The position numbers and the translations under genes are program-made. Positions 42,409 through 50,934 of a stretch of DNA of 64,000 nucleotides are shown here, piece after piece; position 1 is the stretch's first letter; each line of letters opens with the position of its first letter. The DNA is taken from NCBI GenBank assembly GCA_963822435.1, contig CAWGHN010000005.1, positions 62,001 to 126,000 on the forward strand. The letters are read 5' to 3'. The stretch is from JAUYQR01 sp963822435 (GTDB taxonomy: Bacteria; Pseudomonadota; Alphaproteobacteria; Rhodobacterales; Rhodobacteraceae). The notes beneath the pieces were generated by a model, which worked only from the letters and a program-made list of their open reading frames with translations, searched no databases and was not told the origin of the DNA.

Positions 42409-43834
42409 GCGCTTCCGCCGCGAGCGCGGCCACCGGCTCGATCCCGAACAGGTTGATCATTCCCGCCAGCATGATGACCGCCACGGCGACCAGCATCGCC
42501 CATTGCACCGGCGCCATGCGGCTGTCGGCGGGTTCCGTCTCGGTGCCGAAGTACATGAAGTAGACGATGCGCAAGTAATAGAACGCACCGATCACCGAGG
42601 CGATGGCACCGGCCACGGCAAGCCAGACCATGCCCGCATCAACCGCAGCTTTCAGGACGTAAAACTTCCCGATGAAGCCCAGCATCGGCGGCACACCGGC
42701 GAGGCTGAACAGCAGGACCAGCATGGCAAGCGCGCGCAGCGGTTCCTTCTTGGCGAAGGAATTGAGGCTGGCAATGTCGCTGACCGGGCGGCCGTCACGC
42801 TCCATCGACAGGATGAAGGCAAAGGTCCCGACGTTCATGGTGACGTAGATTGCCATGTAGATCAGCATCGCCTGCACGCCTCCTGCGGTGCCGACCGCAA
42901 GGCCCATCAGCGCAAAGCCCATGTGGGCGATCGAGGAATAAGCCATAAGACGCTTGATGTCGCGCTGGCCGATGGCCGCCACGGCGCCAAGGAACATCGA
43001 GGCCACCGACAGCGCGGCGATCACCTGCCCCCACTGCCCCGGCACGCCGCCGAAGGCGTCATGCACCAGCCGTGCGATCAGCGCCATCGCAGCCACCTTC
43101 GGCGCTGTTGCAAAGAAGGCGGTGACGGGTGTGGGCGAGCCTTCGTAAACGTCCGGCGTCCACATGTGGAAGGGTGCGGCGGAGACCTTGAAGGCAAGGC
43201 CCGACAGCATGAACACAAGGCCGAAGAGGAGGCCAAGCGGCACGCCGTCCTGCACGGTGGACAGGATGCCCGCGAACTGCGTGGTGCCCGCATAACCGTA
43301 AACCAGCGAAGCACCGTAGAGCAGCAGCCCCGACGACAGCGCGCCGAGAACGAAGTATTTCAGGCCCGCCTCCGACGATTTCGCACTGTCGCGGCGCATT
43401 GCGGCGACGACGTAGAGCGACAGCGACTGCAACTCAAGGCCCATGTAAAGCGACATCAGGTCGCCTGCCGATACCATCATCATCATGCCGATGACCGACA
43501 GTGTGACGAGGATCGGAAACTCGAACCGAAGAAGGTCGCGGCGCTGCATGTAGTCCATGCTCATCACCAGAACTGCGGCGGCAGAGATCAGGATCGTCAC
43601 CTTGGCAAAGCGCGCGAAGGGGTCGTCGATGAACATGCCGTTGAAGGCGGTGCGTTCGCCTGCGCCGCTCATCCCGATATAGAGCGCCAGCAGCAGGAAC
43701 AGCCCCGCCGTCGACCACATGAGCGTCGGCGCAAGCTTGTCCTTGGTGGTGTAGACGCCGACCAGAAGCGCCGCCATGGCGTAACCGGCCATCACGATTT
43801 CGGGCAGGATGGTGGTGAAATCTGCGGGCATCAT
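42398..43834 (-). CDS. nuoN: NADH-quinone oxidoreductase subunit N
   Basis: This 478-residue antiporter-like membrane subunit of complex I has about 14 helices and the conserved lysines and PFHMWTPDVYEGSPTPVTAF motif. It is one of the three proton-pumping modules (with NuoL and NuoM). It starts ten bases after nuoM and overlaps birA at its 3' end. Confidence 0.97.
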   Translation of the reverse strand: MMPADFTTILPEIVMAGYAMAALLVGVYTTKDKLAPTLMWSTAGLFLLLALYIGMSGAGERTAFNGMFIDDPFARFAKVTILISAAAVLVMSMDYMQRRDLLRFEFPILVTLSVIGMMMMVSAGDLMSLYMGLELQSLSLYVVAAMRRDSAKSSEAGLKYFVLGALSSGLLLYGASLVYGYAGTTQFAGILSTVQDGVPLGLLFGLVFMLSGLAFKVSAAPFHMWTPDVYEGSPTPVTAFFATAPKVAAMALIARLVHDAFGGVPGQWGQVIAALSVASMFLGAVAAIGQRDIKRLMAYSSIAHMGFALMGLAVGTAGGVQAMLIYMAIYVTMNVGTFAFILSMERDGRPVSDIASLNSFAKKEPLRALAMLVLLFSLAGVPPMLGFIGKFYVLKAAVDAGMVWLAVAGAIASVIGAFYYLRIVYFMYFGTETEPADSRMAPVQWAMLVAVAVIMLAGMINLFGIEPVAALAAEALVR

Positions 43835-43844
43835 GGCCGGAACC

Positions 43845-45383
43845 TCAATTCAGGGCCACCTGCCCGGCCACATCGGGCAGGGCAGCGTGGTAGTCGGAGA
43901 CAAGGACGGCGACGCTTGGCCCGATGATGTCGGTGACAAGACTGGGGTAGACGCCAAGGATCAGGGTCATCGCGACAAGGGGCGCGAAGATCAGCTTTTC
44001 GCGGCGGTCCATGTCGGTGATGGTTTTCAGCGCCTCTTTCACCAGCGCGCCGAACACCACACGGCGATACAGCCACAGCGCATAGGCGGCCGACAGGATC
44101 ACGCCAGAGGTCGCCACCGCGGCAACCCAGGTGTTGACCTGGAAGATCCCCATCAGCGTCAGGAATTCACCGACGAAGCCGGAGGTGCCGGGCAGGCCGA
44201 CGTTGGCCATAGTGAAGAACATGAACACCAGCGCATAGGCCGGCATCCGGTTCACAAGGCCGCCGTAAGCCTCAATTTCGCGGGTGTGCATCCGGTCGTA
44301 GATCACGCCGACGCACAGGAACAAGGCGCCAGAGATGAAGCCGTGCGACAGCATCTGGAAGATCGCGCCATCGACGCCCTGCTGGTTCACCGCGAAGATG
44401 CCCATCGTGACATAGCCCATGTGCGCGACCGACGAATAAGCGATCAGCTTTTTCATATCGGTCTGCGCCAGTGCGACAAGCGAGGTGTAAACGATCGCGA
44501 TGGCGGACATCCACAGGACCAGCGGGCCAAGCACATCCGACCCCACCGGAAACATCGGGATCGAGAACCGCAGGAAACCGTAGCCGCCCATCTTCAGAAG
44601 GATCGCGGCCAGAACCACCGAGCCCGCAGTCGGTGCCTGCACATGCGCGTCGGGCAACCAGGTATGTACAGGCCACATCGGCATCTTCACCGCGAAGGAC
44701 GCGAAGAAGGCGAGGAAAAGCATGGTCTGCAACCCGCCAACCACCGGGATGCCGAGGATCGAAAACGTCTCCGAGCCGAAGTCATGCGCCAAGAGCTTCA
44801 CGATGTCGGTGGTCCCGGCATCAAGATACATCGCGATCATCGCGACCAGCATCAGCACTGATCCAAGGAAGGTATAAAGGAAGAACTTGAAGGCCGCGTA
44901 GATGCGTTCCTTGCCGCCCCAGATGCCGATGATCAGGAACATCGGAATCAGACCGGCCTCGAAGAACAGGTAGAACAGCACCAGATCCAGCGCACAGAAC
45001 ACGCCCAGCATCAGCGTTTCCAAGACCAGAAACGCGATCATGTATTCCTTGACCCGCGTTTCCACGTTCCAGCACGACAGGATCGTGATCGGCATCAGGA
45101 ACGTTGTCAGCATCACGAACAGGATGGAAATCCCATCCACGCCCATCCGGTAGCTGAGGCCCATGATCCAGGCGCGTTCCTCGACGAACTGGAACCCGGT
45201 GTTCGACGGATCGAAGCGCAGCAGCACGAACAGCGAGATCAGGAACGTCGCCGACGTCGTGAACAGCGCAAGCCACTTTGCCCCACGCTGCGCGGCGGCA
45301 TCGTCGCCGCGCAGGAACAGCGCCATGATGATCGCCGCGACAAGCGGCAGGAAGGTGATGATCGAGAGAAGCTGGTTTTCCAT
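43845..45383 (-). CDS. nuoM: NADH-quinone oxidoreductase subunit M
   Basis: This 512-residue antiporter-like subunit shows the catalytic glutamate region EAGLIPMFLIIGIWGG, PVHTWLPDAHVQAPTAGSV and the lysine-containing LAQTDMKKLIAYSSVAHMG. It forms a proton channel of the membrane arm. It lies 12 bases after nuoL. Confidence 0.97.
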   Translation of the reverse strand: MENQLLSIITFLPLVAAIIMALFLRGDDAAAQRGAKWLALFTTSATFLISLFVLLRFDPSNTGFQFVEERAWIMGLSYRMGVDGISILFVMLTTFLMPITILSCWNVETRVKEYMIAFLVLETLMLGVFCALDLVLFYLFFEAGLIPMFLIIGIWGGKERIYAAFKFFLYTFLGSVLMLVAMIAMYLDAGTTDIVKLLAHDFGSETFSILGIPVVGGLQTMLFLAFFASFAVKMPMWPVHTWLPDAHVQAPTAGSVVLAAILLKMGGYGFLRFSIPMFPVGSDVLGPLVLWMSAIAIVYTSLVALAQTDMKKLIAYSSVAHMGYVTMGIFAVNQQGVDGAIFQMLSHGFISGALFLCVGVIYDRMHTREIEAYGGLVNRMPAYALVFMFFTMANVGLPGTSGFVGEFLTLMGIFQVNTWVAAVATSGVILSAAYALWLYRRVVFGALVKEALKTITDMDRREKLIFAPLVAMTLILGVYPSLVTDIIGPSVAVLVSDYHAALPDVAGQVALN

Positions 45384-45395
45384 GGTGCGCGCCCC

Positions 45396-47570
45396 TTACT
45401 TCGCGCCGCCGAACAGCGTCATCCAGGTAACCAGGGCTACAATCCCCAGAACCATCGCAAACGCATAGTGGAAGAGGTAGCCGGACTGCGCCCTTCCGGC
45501 GAGGCGGGTGAAGAAAGGAACGATCCCCAAGGCCACCCCGTTGATCGAGCCGTCGATCACATCCCCGTCGCCACGCTTCCACAGGAAGCCACCAATCCAG
45601 CGGGCCGGACGCACGATCAGGAAATCATAGGCCTCATCGAAGTACCACTTGTTCAAAAGGAACAGGTACAGCGGGCGTTGCTGGGCGGCCAGACGTCCCG
45701 GCAAGCTCGGGTTCTTGATGTAGAAAAGCCAGGCCAGCGCGAAACCCAGCACCATCGCCACGAAGGGCGAAACCTTCACCCACTTCGGTGCCTCATGCGC
45801 CTGGTGGATCACGGTGTTGTCGGCCGCCATGTAGATGGCACCCTGCGGCGGCGCGCCAGCCACGGCGGCTTGGGCTTCCAGGGTCTCGCCTTCGGTTGCA
45901 ACCGCTGCCTCGCCTTCGGTCACCACCGCGGCCTCGCCTTCACTTGCAACAGAGGCTTCGCCATCGGAGGCCTTGGCTTCTTCGCCAGTCGCGCTCTCGT
46001 GCTGCGCGGCTTCCATGCCGAACCAGTCGCGCATCTTGTCTTCTTCACCGAAGAACACGTTGTACCAGACCATACCGGCAAACACCGACCCGACCGCCAG
46101 CACCCCCAGCGGCACCAGCATGGTCAGCGGGCTTTCATGCGGTTCATGGGCGTGGTCATCATGGCCGTGCGCGTCATGGCCGTGGCCATGTCCGTGTTCC
46201 CCTGCCCGGCTTGTCCCGTAGAACGTCAGGAACATCAGCCGCCAGGAATAGAAACTGGTCATCGCCGCAGCGATCACCAGCAGCCAGAACGCATAGCCTG
46301 ACCCGACCCAGGCGCTTTCGATGACCGCGTCCTTCGACAGGAACCCGGCGAAACCGATATGCGTCAGCGGAATACCCACCCCTGTGATCGCCAGCGTGCC
46401 GATCAGCATAGCGGCAAAGGTCAGCGGGATCTTCTTGCGCAGCCCGCCATAGTTGCGCATGTCCTGTTCGTGGTGCGTCGCGGTGATCACAGAGCCCGCG
46501 CCAAGGAACAGCATCGCCTTGAAGAAGGCATGCGTGAACAGATGGAACATCGCGACCGAATACACTCCGACGCCAGCCGCCACGAACATGTAGCCAAGCT
46601 GCGACATGGTCGAATAGGCGATGACGCGCTTGATGTCGTTCTGCACAAGGCCGATCGTCGCCGCGACGAAGGCCGTGGTCGCCCCCAGCACCGTGATGAA
46701 CGCGGTCGCTTGCGGCGCGTATTCGTAAACCGGCGACATGCGGCAGACGAGGAACACGCCCGCCGTCACCATTGTCGCTGCGTGGATCAGCGCCGACACC
46801 GGGGTCGGGCCTTCCATCGCATCCGGCAGCCAGGTGTGCAGGAACAGCTGCGCCGATTTGCCCATCGCCCCGATGAACAGCAGCACGCCGACAAGGTTCG
46901 CCGCGTTCCACTCGCCCCAAAGGAAGGTGAGATTGGTCTCCGCCAGTGCGGGGGCAGCCGCGAACACGTCGTCAAAGCGGATGCTGTCGGTCAGATAGAA
47001 CAGCGCAAAGATCCCCAGCGCAAAGCCAAAGTCGCCGACGCGGTTGACGACGAAAGCCTTGATCGCGGCGGCATTGGCGCTTGGCTTGCGGTAGTAGAAC
47101 CCGATCAGCAGGTACGACGCGACGCCCACCCCTTCCCAGCCGAAGAACATCTGCACCAGATTGTCCGACGTCACCAGCATCAGCATGGCGAAGGTAAAGA
47201 ACGACAAATACGCGAAGAACCGCGCCCGGTAAGGCTCGTCATCGGCCCAGTTCTCGTCATGCGCCATGTAGCCGAAGGAATAGAGGTGAACCAAAGCCGA
47301 AACCGAGGTCACCACCACCAGCATGATCGCTGTCAGCCGGTCCAACCGGATCGCCCATTCGGTCGCAAGACTGCCGCTTTCGATCCAGCGCATCAGCACG
47401 ATCTGCTGCGTCTCGCCATCAAACGTCAGAAAGATGACCCATGAAAGGGCGGCTGCCAGAAACAAAAGCGCGGTCGCAATGACCTGCCCGGCCCGCTCGC
47501 CAATGATGCGCCAGCCAAAGCCGCAGATCAGCGCGCCGATCAGCGGCGCAAAAAGAATGATCGTTGCCAT
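45396..47570 (-). CDS. nuoL: NADH-quinone oxidoreductase subunit L with His-rich and acidic insertions
   Basis: This 724-residue antiporter-like subunit includes the long lateral helix at the C-terminus. Conserved parts are LFLHTWLPDAMEGPTPVSAL and VQNDIKRVIAYSTMSQLGYM. Two unusual hydrophilic stretches lie between helices: a histidine-rich run near residues 456-478 (alternating H, G and D) and an acidic repeat near 520-565 (units like EGEAAVAT) encoded by 24-bp tandem repeats at 45883-45978. Both lie in loops away from the channel. It starts six bases after nuoK. Confidence 0.96.
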   Translation of the reverse strand: MATIILFAPLIGALICGFGWRIIGERAGQVIATALLFLAAALSWVIFLTFDGETQQIVLMRWIESGSLATEWAIRLDRLTAIMLVVVTSVSALVHLYSFGYMAHDENWADDEPYRARFFAYLSFFTFAMLMLVTSDNLVQMFFGWEGVGVASYLLIGFYYRKPSANAAAIKAFVVNRVGDFGFALGIFALFYLTDSIRFDDVFAAAPALAETNLTFLWGEWNAANLVGVLLFIGAMGKSAQLFLHTWLPDAMEGPTPVSALIHAATMVTAGVFLVCRMSPVYEYAPQATAFITVLGATTAFVAATIGLVQNDIKRVIAYSTMSQLGYMFVAAGVGVYSVAMFHLFTHAFFKAMLFLGAGSVITATHHEQDMRNYGGLRKKIPLTFAAMLIGTLAITGVGIPLTHIGFAGFLSKDAVIESAWVGSGYAFWLLVIAAAMTSFYSWRLMFLTFYGTSRAGEHGHGHGHDAHGHDDHAHEPHESPLTMLVPLGVLAVGSVFAGMVWYNVFFGEEDKMRDWFGMEAAQHESATGEEAKASDGEASVASEGEAAVVTEGEAAVATEGETLEAQAAVAGAPPQGAIYMAADNTVIHQAHEAPKWVKVSPFVAMVLGFALAWLFYIKNPSLPGRLAAQQRPLYLFLLNKWYFDEAYDFLIVRPARWIGGFLWKRGDGDVIDGSINGVALGIVPFFTRLAGRAQSGYLFHYAFAMVLGIVALVTWMTLFGGAK
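45883..45978 (-). repeat. Four tandem 24-bp units inside nuoL
   Basis: Units related to GCCTCGCCTTCGGT plus ten further bases are repeated about four times and encode the eight-residue acidic repeat EGEAAV(V/A)T. It is a coding minisatellite, probably variable in length. Confidence 0.8.
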
Positions 47571-47576
47571 CTCGGG

Positions 47577-47882
47577 TCAGCCTTTCATCACGTTGACGTC
47601 TTCCACGTCGATCGTGCCGCGGTTGCGGAAGAACACGACGAGGATGGCAAGGCCAATGGCCGCTTCGGCGGCCGCAACGGTCAGGACGAACATGGTGAAG
47701 ATCTGCCCGACCAGATCGCCCGCGAAGGACGAAAAGGCGACGAGGTTGATGTTCACCGCCAGCAGCATCAACTCGATCGACATCAGGATGACGATCACGT
47801 TCTTCCGGTTGAGGAAGATCCCGAAGATGCCGATGACGAACAAGGCCGCCGCCACCGTCAGGTAATGTTCAAGTCCAACCAT
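47577..47882 (-). CDS. nuoK: NADH-quinone oxidoreductase subunit K
   Basis: This 101-residue subunit has three membrane helices and the two conserved glutamates in ILMSIELMLLAVN and TVAAAEAAIGLA, part of the central proton axis. Length fits the family. The gap of 67 bases to nuoJ is longer than most in this operon. Confidence 0.97.
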   Translation of the reverse strand: MVGLEHYLTVAAALFVIGIFGIFLNRKNVIVILMSIELMLLAVNINLVAFSSFAGDLVGQIFTMFVLTVAAAEAAIGLAILVVFFRNRGTIDVEDVNVMKG

Positions 47883-47949
47883 CTCACGTTCCCTCCGGGT
47901 CTTTTGCCCGTTGTCTTCTGTCTTGCCGCCAGGGCGGCGCGGGGTGGGC

Positions 47950-48558
47950 TTAAAGCCCCTGCCCCGGTTTCACGTCCTTCAGCTCCATCGCCTTGGCCGG
48001 GTCGCGCCACATCTGTTGCAGCACGTTCTGGCGCTTGATGTCGCGGCGGTGGCGCAGGGTCAGCAGGATCGCCCCGATCATCGCGACCAGCAGGATCAGG
48101 CCCGACAACTGGAACAGCAGGAAATACCGGTCGTAAAGGATCATCCCCAGCGCGCGCGTATTCTCGATCTCGGTCGGGGTGACGGCCTGACGCAATCTTT
48201 CCGAGTTCGGCGCGGCATCCCAGACGCCCACACCGATGGCGATCTGCATCAACAGAACGACGCCAATCAGCAGACCAAGCGGCATGTAGCGCGCCAGTTC
48301 GCCCTTCAACTCGGCAAAGTCGATGTCCAGCATCATCACGACGAACAGGAACAGTACCGCCACCGCGCCGACGTAGACGATAACCAGCAGCATCGCGACG
48401 AACTCCGCGCCCAGCAGCACGAACAGGCCCGACGTGGACAAGAATGCAAGGATCAGCCACAGCACCGAATGAACCGGGTTGCGGCTGATCGTGACCATCA
48501 GGCCCGCGACCACCGTGACACTGGCAAACGCGTAGAAGGCAAAGTCAACGACGGTCAT
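47950..48558 (-). CDS. nuoJ: NADH-quinone oxidoreductase subunit J
   Basis: This 202-residue membrane subunit has five helices and the conserved VIVYVGAVAVLFLFVVMML region with the pi-bulge helix. It overlaps the upstream CMD-family gene by four bases (ATGA). Confidence 0.97.
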   Translation of the reverse strand: MTVVDFAFYAFASVTVVAGLMVTISRNPVHSVLWLILAFLSTSGLFVLLGAEFVAMLLVIVYVGAVAVLFLFVVMMLDIDFAELKGELARYMPLGLLIGVVLLMQIAIGVGVWDAAPNSERLRQAVTPTEIENTRALGMILYDRYFLLFQLSGLILLVAMIGAILLTLRHRRDIKRQNVLQQMWRDPAKAMELKDVKPGQGL

Positions 48559-48977
48559 GCGTCTTTCTCCCCGGTGTCGTCGGCGGTCTCGGCAAAGACC
48601 TGTTGCGCGATCTCCAGCGCCTTCTGCATGGCGGGCACGCCGCCGAACATGCTCATCTGCCAGATCACCTCGGCGACTTCGCGCTTGGTCGCCCCGGCAG
48701 CAAGGCTGTTCTTGATGGTCATCCGCAGCTGCGGTTCGCCGATCGGGCCAAGCACGGTCTGCGCGGCAATCGTCACCAAAAACCGGGTCCGCGCATCAAG
48801 GCCTTCGGGATTGAAGGTCTTGCCGAACCACATCTCCAGGATTTCCTTCGGCATCGCCGGGAACATCTTTTCCCATGCCTTCACGTCGACGTTTTCCATC
48901 GCCGGCGCGAACGCCTTGGCCATTTTCTGGCCTTGCTCCATCATCGCGGCGAAGATCTTGGCGAAATCGTCGGTCAT
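48555..48977 (-). CDS. Carboxymuconolactone decarboxylase (CMD) family protein inside the nuo operon
   Basis: This 140-residue alpha-helical protein has the CMD-family core DARTRFLVTIAAQTVLGPIG, and NSLAAGATKREVAEVIWQMS. It contains no cysteine, so it is not an AhpD-like peroxidase. Its function is unknown; the genuine decarboxylase role is unlikely here because no aromatic pathway genes are near. It is co-translated with nuoI and nuoJ (1-base and 4-base overlaps), which suggests a link with complex I assembly or stability. Confidence 0.82.
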   Translation of the reverse strand: MTDDFAKIFAAMMEQGQKMAKAFAPAMENVDVKAWEKMFPAMPKEILEMWFGKTFNPEGLDARTRFLVTIAAQTVLGPIGEPQLRMTIKNSLAAGATKREVAEVIWQMSMFGGVPAMQKALEIAQQVFAETADDTGEKDA

Positions 48978-49471
48978 CAGCGGTACGGCGCGTCAAGTTC
49001 AAGGTTGCGGGCGATTTCGCCTTCCCAGCGTTCGCCGTTCGCCAGAAGCTTGTCCTTGTTGTACAAAAGCTCTTCGCGGGTCTCGGTCGAAAACTCGAAG
49101 TTCGGGCCTTCGACGATGGCATCGACCGGGCAGGCTTCCTGGCAGAAGCCGCAGTAGATGCACTTGGTCATGTCGATGTCATAGCGCGTGGTGCGGCGGC
49201 TGCCGTCCTCGCGCGGTTCGGCGTCGATGGTGATGGCCTGCGCCGGGCAGATCGCCTCGCACAGCTTGCACGCAATGCAGCGTTCCTCGCCGTTGGGGTA
49301 GCGGCGCAGCGCGTGTTCGCCGCGGAACCGGGGCGACAGCGGGCCCTTTTCATGCGGGTAGTTCAGCGTGGTCTTGGGCTTGAAGAAGTATTTCATGCCA
49401 AGGCCGAAACCCTTGATGAAATCCATCAGAAGGAAATAGCGGGTCGCGCGGTTCCAGTCGATGTTGCTCAT
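48977..49471 (-). CDS. nuoI: NADH-quinone oxidoreductase subunit I (two 4Fe-4S clusters)
   Basis: This 164-residue ferredoxin-like subunit carries clusters N6a and N6b through CIACKLCEAICPAQ and CIYCGFCQEACPVD. The start at 49471 gives MSNIDWNRA, as in related alphaproteobacterial proteins, with GGAGG upstream; ATG at 49474 is equally placed. It overlaps or abuts the nuoH stop. Confidence 0.97.
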   Translation of the reverse strand: MSNIDWNRATRYFLLMDFIKGFGLGMKYFFKPKTTLNYPHEKGPLSPRFRGEHALRRYPNGEERCIACKLCEAICPAQAITIDAEPREDGSRRTTRYDIDMTKCIYCGFCQEACPVDAIVEGPNFEFSTETREELLYNKDKLLANGERWEGEIARNLELDAPYR

Positions 49472-49473
49472 CA

Positions 49474-50511
49474 TCAGCCTCCAATCGCCCAGCGGGCCCA
49501 AAAGCCGCCGAACACTTCGAATTTCGCAAGGAACGCCACCAGCACCACCCAGCCAAGGCTCATCGGCAGGAACACCTTCCAGCCAATCCGCATCAGTTGG
49601 TCATAGCGGTAGCGGGGCACGATCGCCTTCACCATGGCGAACATGAAGAAGAACAGCCACATCTTGCCGACCATCCACCACCAGCCATCGGCCAGCCCCG
49701 GAATGGGCGACAGCCAGCCGCCGAAGAACAGCAAGGACATCAGCGCGCACATCAGGAAGATCGCGATGTATTCGCCGGCCATGAACAGCAGGTAAGGGGT
49801 GGAAGAATATTCCACCATGAACCCGGCCACCAGCTCCGATTCCGCTTCCGGCAGGTCGAACGGCGGACGGTTGGTTTCGGCCAAGGCGCTGATGAAGAAC
49901 AGGAATACCATCGGGAAGTGCGGCAGCCAGTACCAGTTGAACAGACCGTAGTCGCCATCCTGCGCCGCCACGATGGCCGAAAAGTTCATCCCCCCGGTCG
50001 AGATGATGATGCCGATGATGATCAGCCCCAGCGACACCTCGTAGGAAATCATCTGTGCTGCCGAGCGCAACGACCCGAGGAACGGGTATTTGGAGTTCGA
50101 GGCCCAGCCGCCCATGATCACGCCGTACACCTCAAGCGAGGACACCGCGAACACGAACAGGATCGCCACGTTGATGTTGGCCAGAACCCAGCCGTCATCA
50201 AACGGGATCACCGCCCACGCCAGGATCGCCAGCACAAAGGACAGCATCGGCGCCAGAAAGAACACCGGGCGGTCAGCTCCCGCTGGCACAACGATTTCCT
50301 TGACCACATACTTCAGCGCGTCGGCCACCGATTGCAGCAGGCCAAAAGCTCCCACCACGTTCGGCCCCTTGCGAAGCTGGACCGCAGCCCAGATCTTCCG
50401 GTCGCCATAGACGAGGAACAGCAGGCTGATCATCACGAAGGCAACGATAAGAAGGCTTTGTGCCGCAATCAGCACCGCCGTTCCGAACCCCGTGGAAAGA
50501 AACCCGTCCAT
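49474..50511 (-). CDS. nuoH: NADH-quinone oxidoreductase subunit H
   Basis: This 345-residue membrane subunit forms the quinone chamber with NuoB and NuoD. It shows the conserved RKGPNVVGAFGLLQSVADALK, AETNRPPFDLPEAESELVAGF and VEYSSTPYLLFMAGEY loops. It starts 14 bases after the TTG-initiated lipoprotein gene. Confidence 0.97.
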   Translation of the reverse strand: MDGFLSTGFGTAVLIAAQSLLIVAFVMISLLFLVYGDRKIWAAVQLRKGPNVVGAFGLLQSVADALKYVVKEIVVPAGADRPVFFLAPMLSFVLAILAWAVIPFDDGWVLANINVAILFVFAVSSLEVYGVIMGGWASNSKYPFLGSLRSAAQMISYEVSLGLIIIGIIISTGGMNFSAIVAAQDGDYGLFNWYWLPHFPMVFLFFISALAETNRPPFDLPEAESELVAGFMVEYSSTPYLLFMAGEYIAIFLMCALMSLLFFGGWLSPIPGLADGWWWMVGKMWLFFFMFAMVKAIVPRYRYDQLMRIGWKVFLPMSLGWVVLVAFLAKFEVFGGFWARWAIGG

Positions 50512-50525
50512 GTCAGCCCCTTACT

Positions 50526-50930
50526 TCAAACCGTCGGTATTCCAAGCTCTGCACATTCCGCCACCGTCACTTCGGCGTCGATGGTGCGCAGGCCCTCGGG
50601 CAAGGTCGCAGAGATCATGTAGACCGCATCTCCGTACCACGTCCGTCCGTCCTTCTTCACGATGGTGCGCACTTGCCGTGCGAACCCGTATTCCTTGTCC
50701 AGCGCGTATTGCGCCGCCGCACAGCGGCCATAGGCCTCGACATCCGCCCTGCCCGTCGCGCCAGTCATCGCCACGTTGAAGCTGACCAGCCCGTCATCCA
50801 GCAGGATCGTCTGTATGCCACCGTATTCCGGCTGGCCGCGTCCGTCTGTCACCTCCGCCGATTGCGTGCAAGCCCCCAGCGCCGCGGTGGCGGTGGTGAG
50901 TGTTGCGGCAAGGGTGAAGGGGTGGACCAA
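50526..50930 (-). CDS. Putative lipoprotein between nuoG and nuoH (TTG start)
   Basis: This 134-residue protein begins with a signal sequence and a lipobox-like LGAC near residue 20, followed by a compact domain with CAAAQYALDKEYGFA and GDAVYMISATLPEG. The initiator appears to be TTG at 50928-50930, with GGAG eight bases upstream inside the end of nuoG; no ATG lies early in the frame. I do not recognise the family. Its place in the operon suggests a role near complex I on the periplasmic side, which is only inference. Confidence 0.7.
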   Translation of the reverse strand: MVHPFTLAATLTTATAALGACTQSAEVTDGRGQPEYGGIQTILLDDGLVSFNVAMTGATGRADVEAYGRCAAAQYALDKEYGFARQVRTIVKKDGRTWYGDAVYMISATLPEGLRTIDAEVTVAECAELGIPTV

Positions 50931-50934
50931 CGCC

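Noticed and set aside
47858..48460. A 200-codon frame overlapping nuoJ and nuoK
   Set aside because: It is a shifted-frame reading of nuoJ, which is clearly coding in its own frame.
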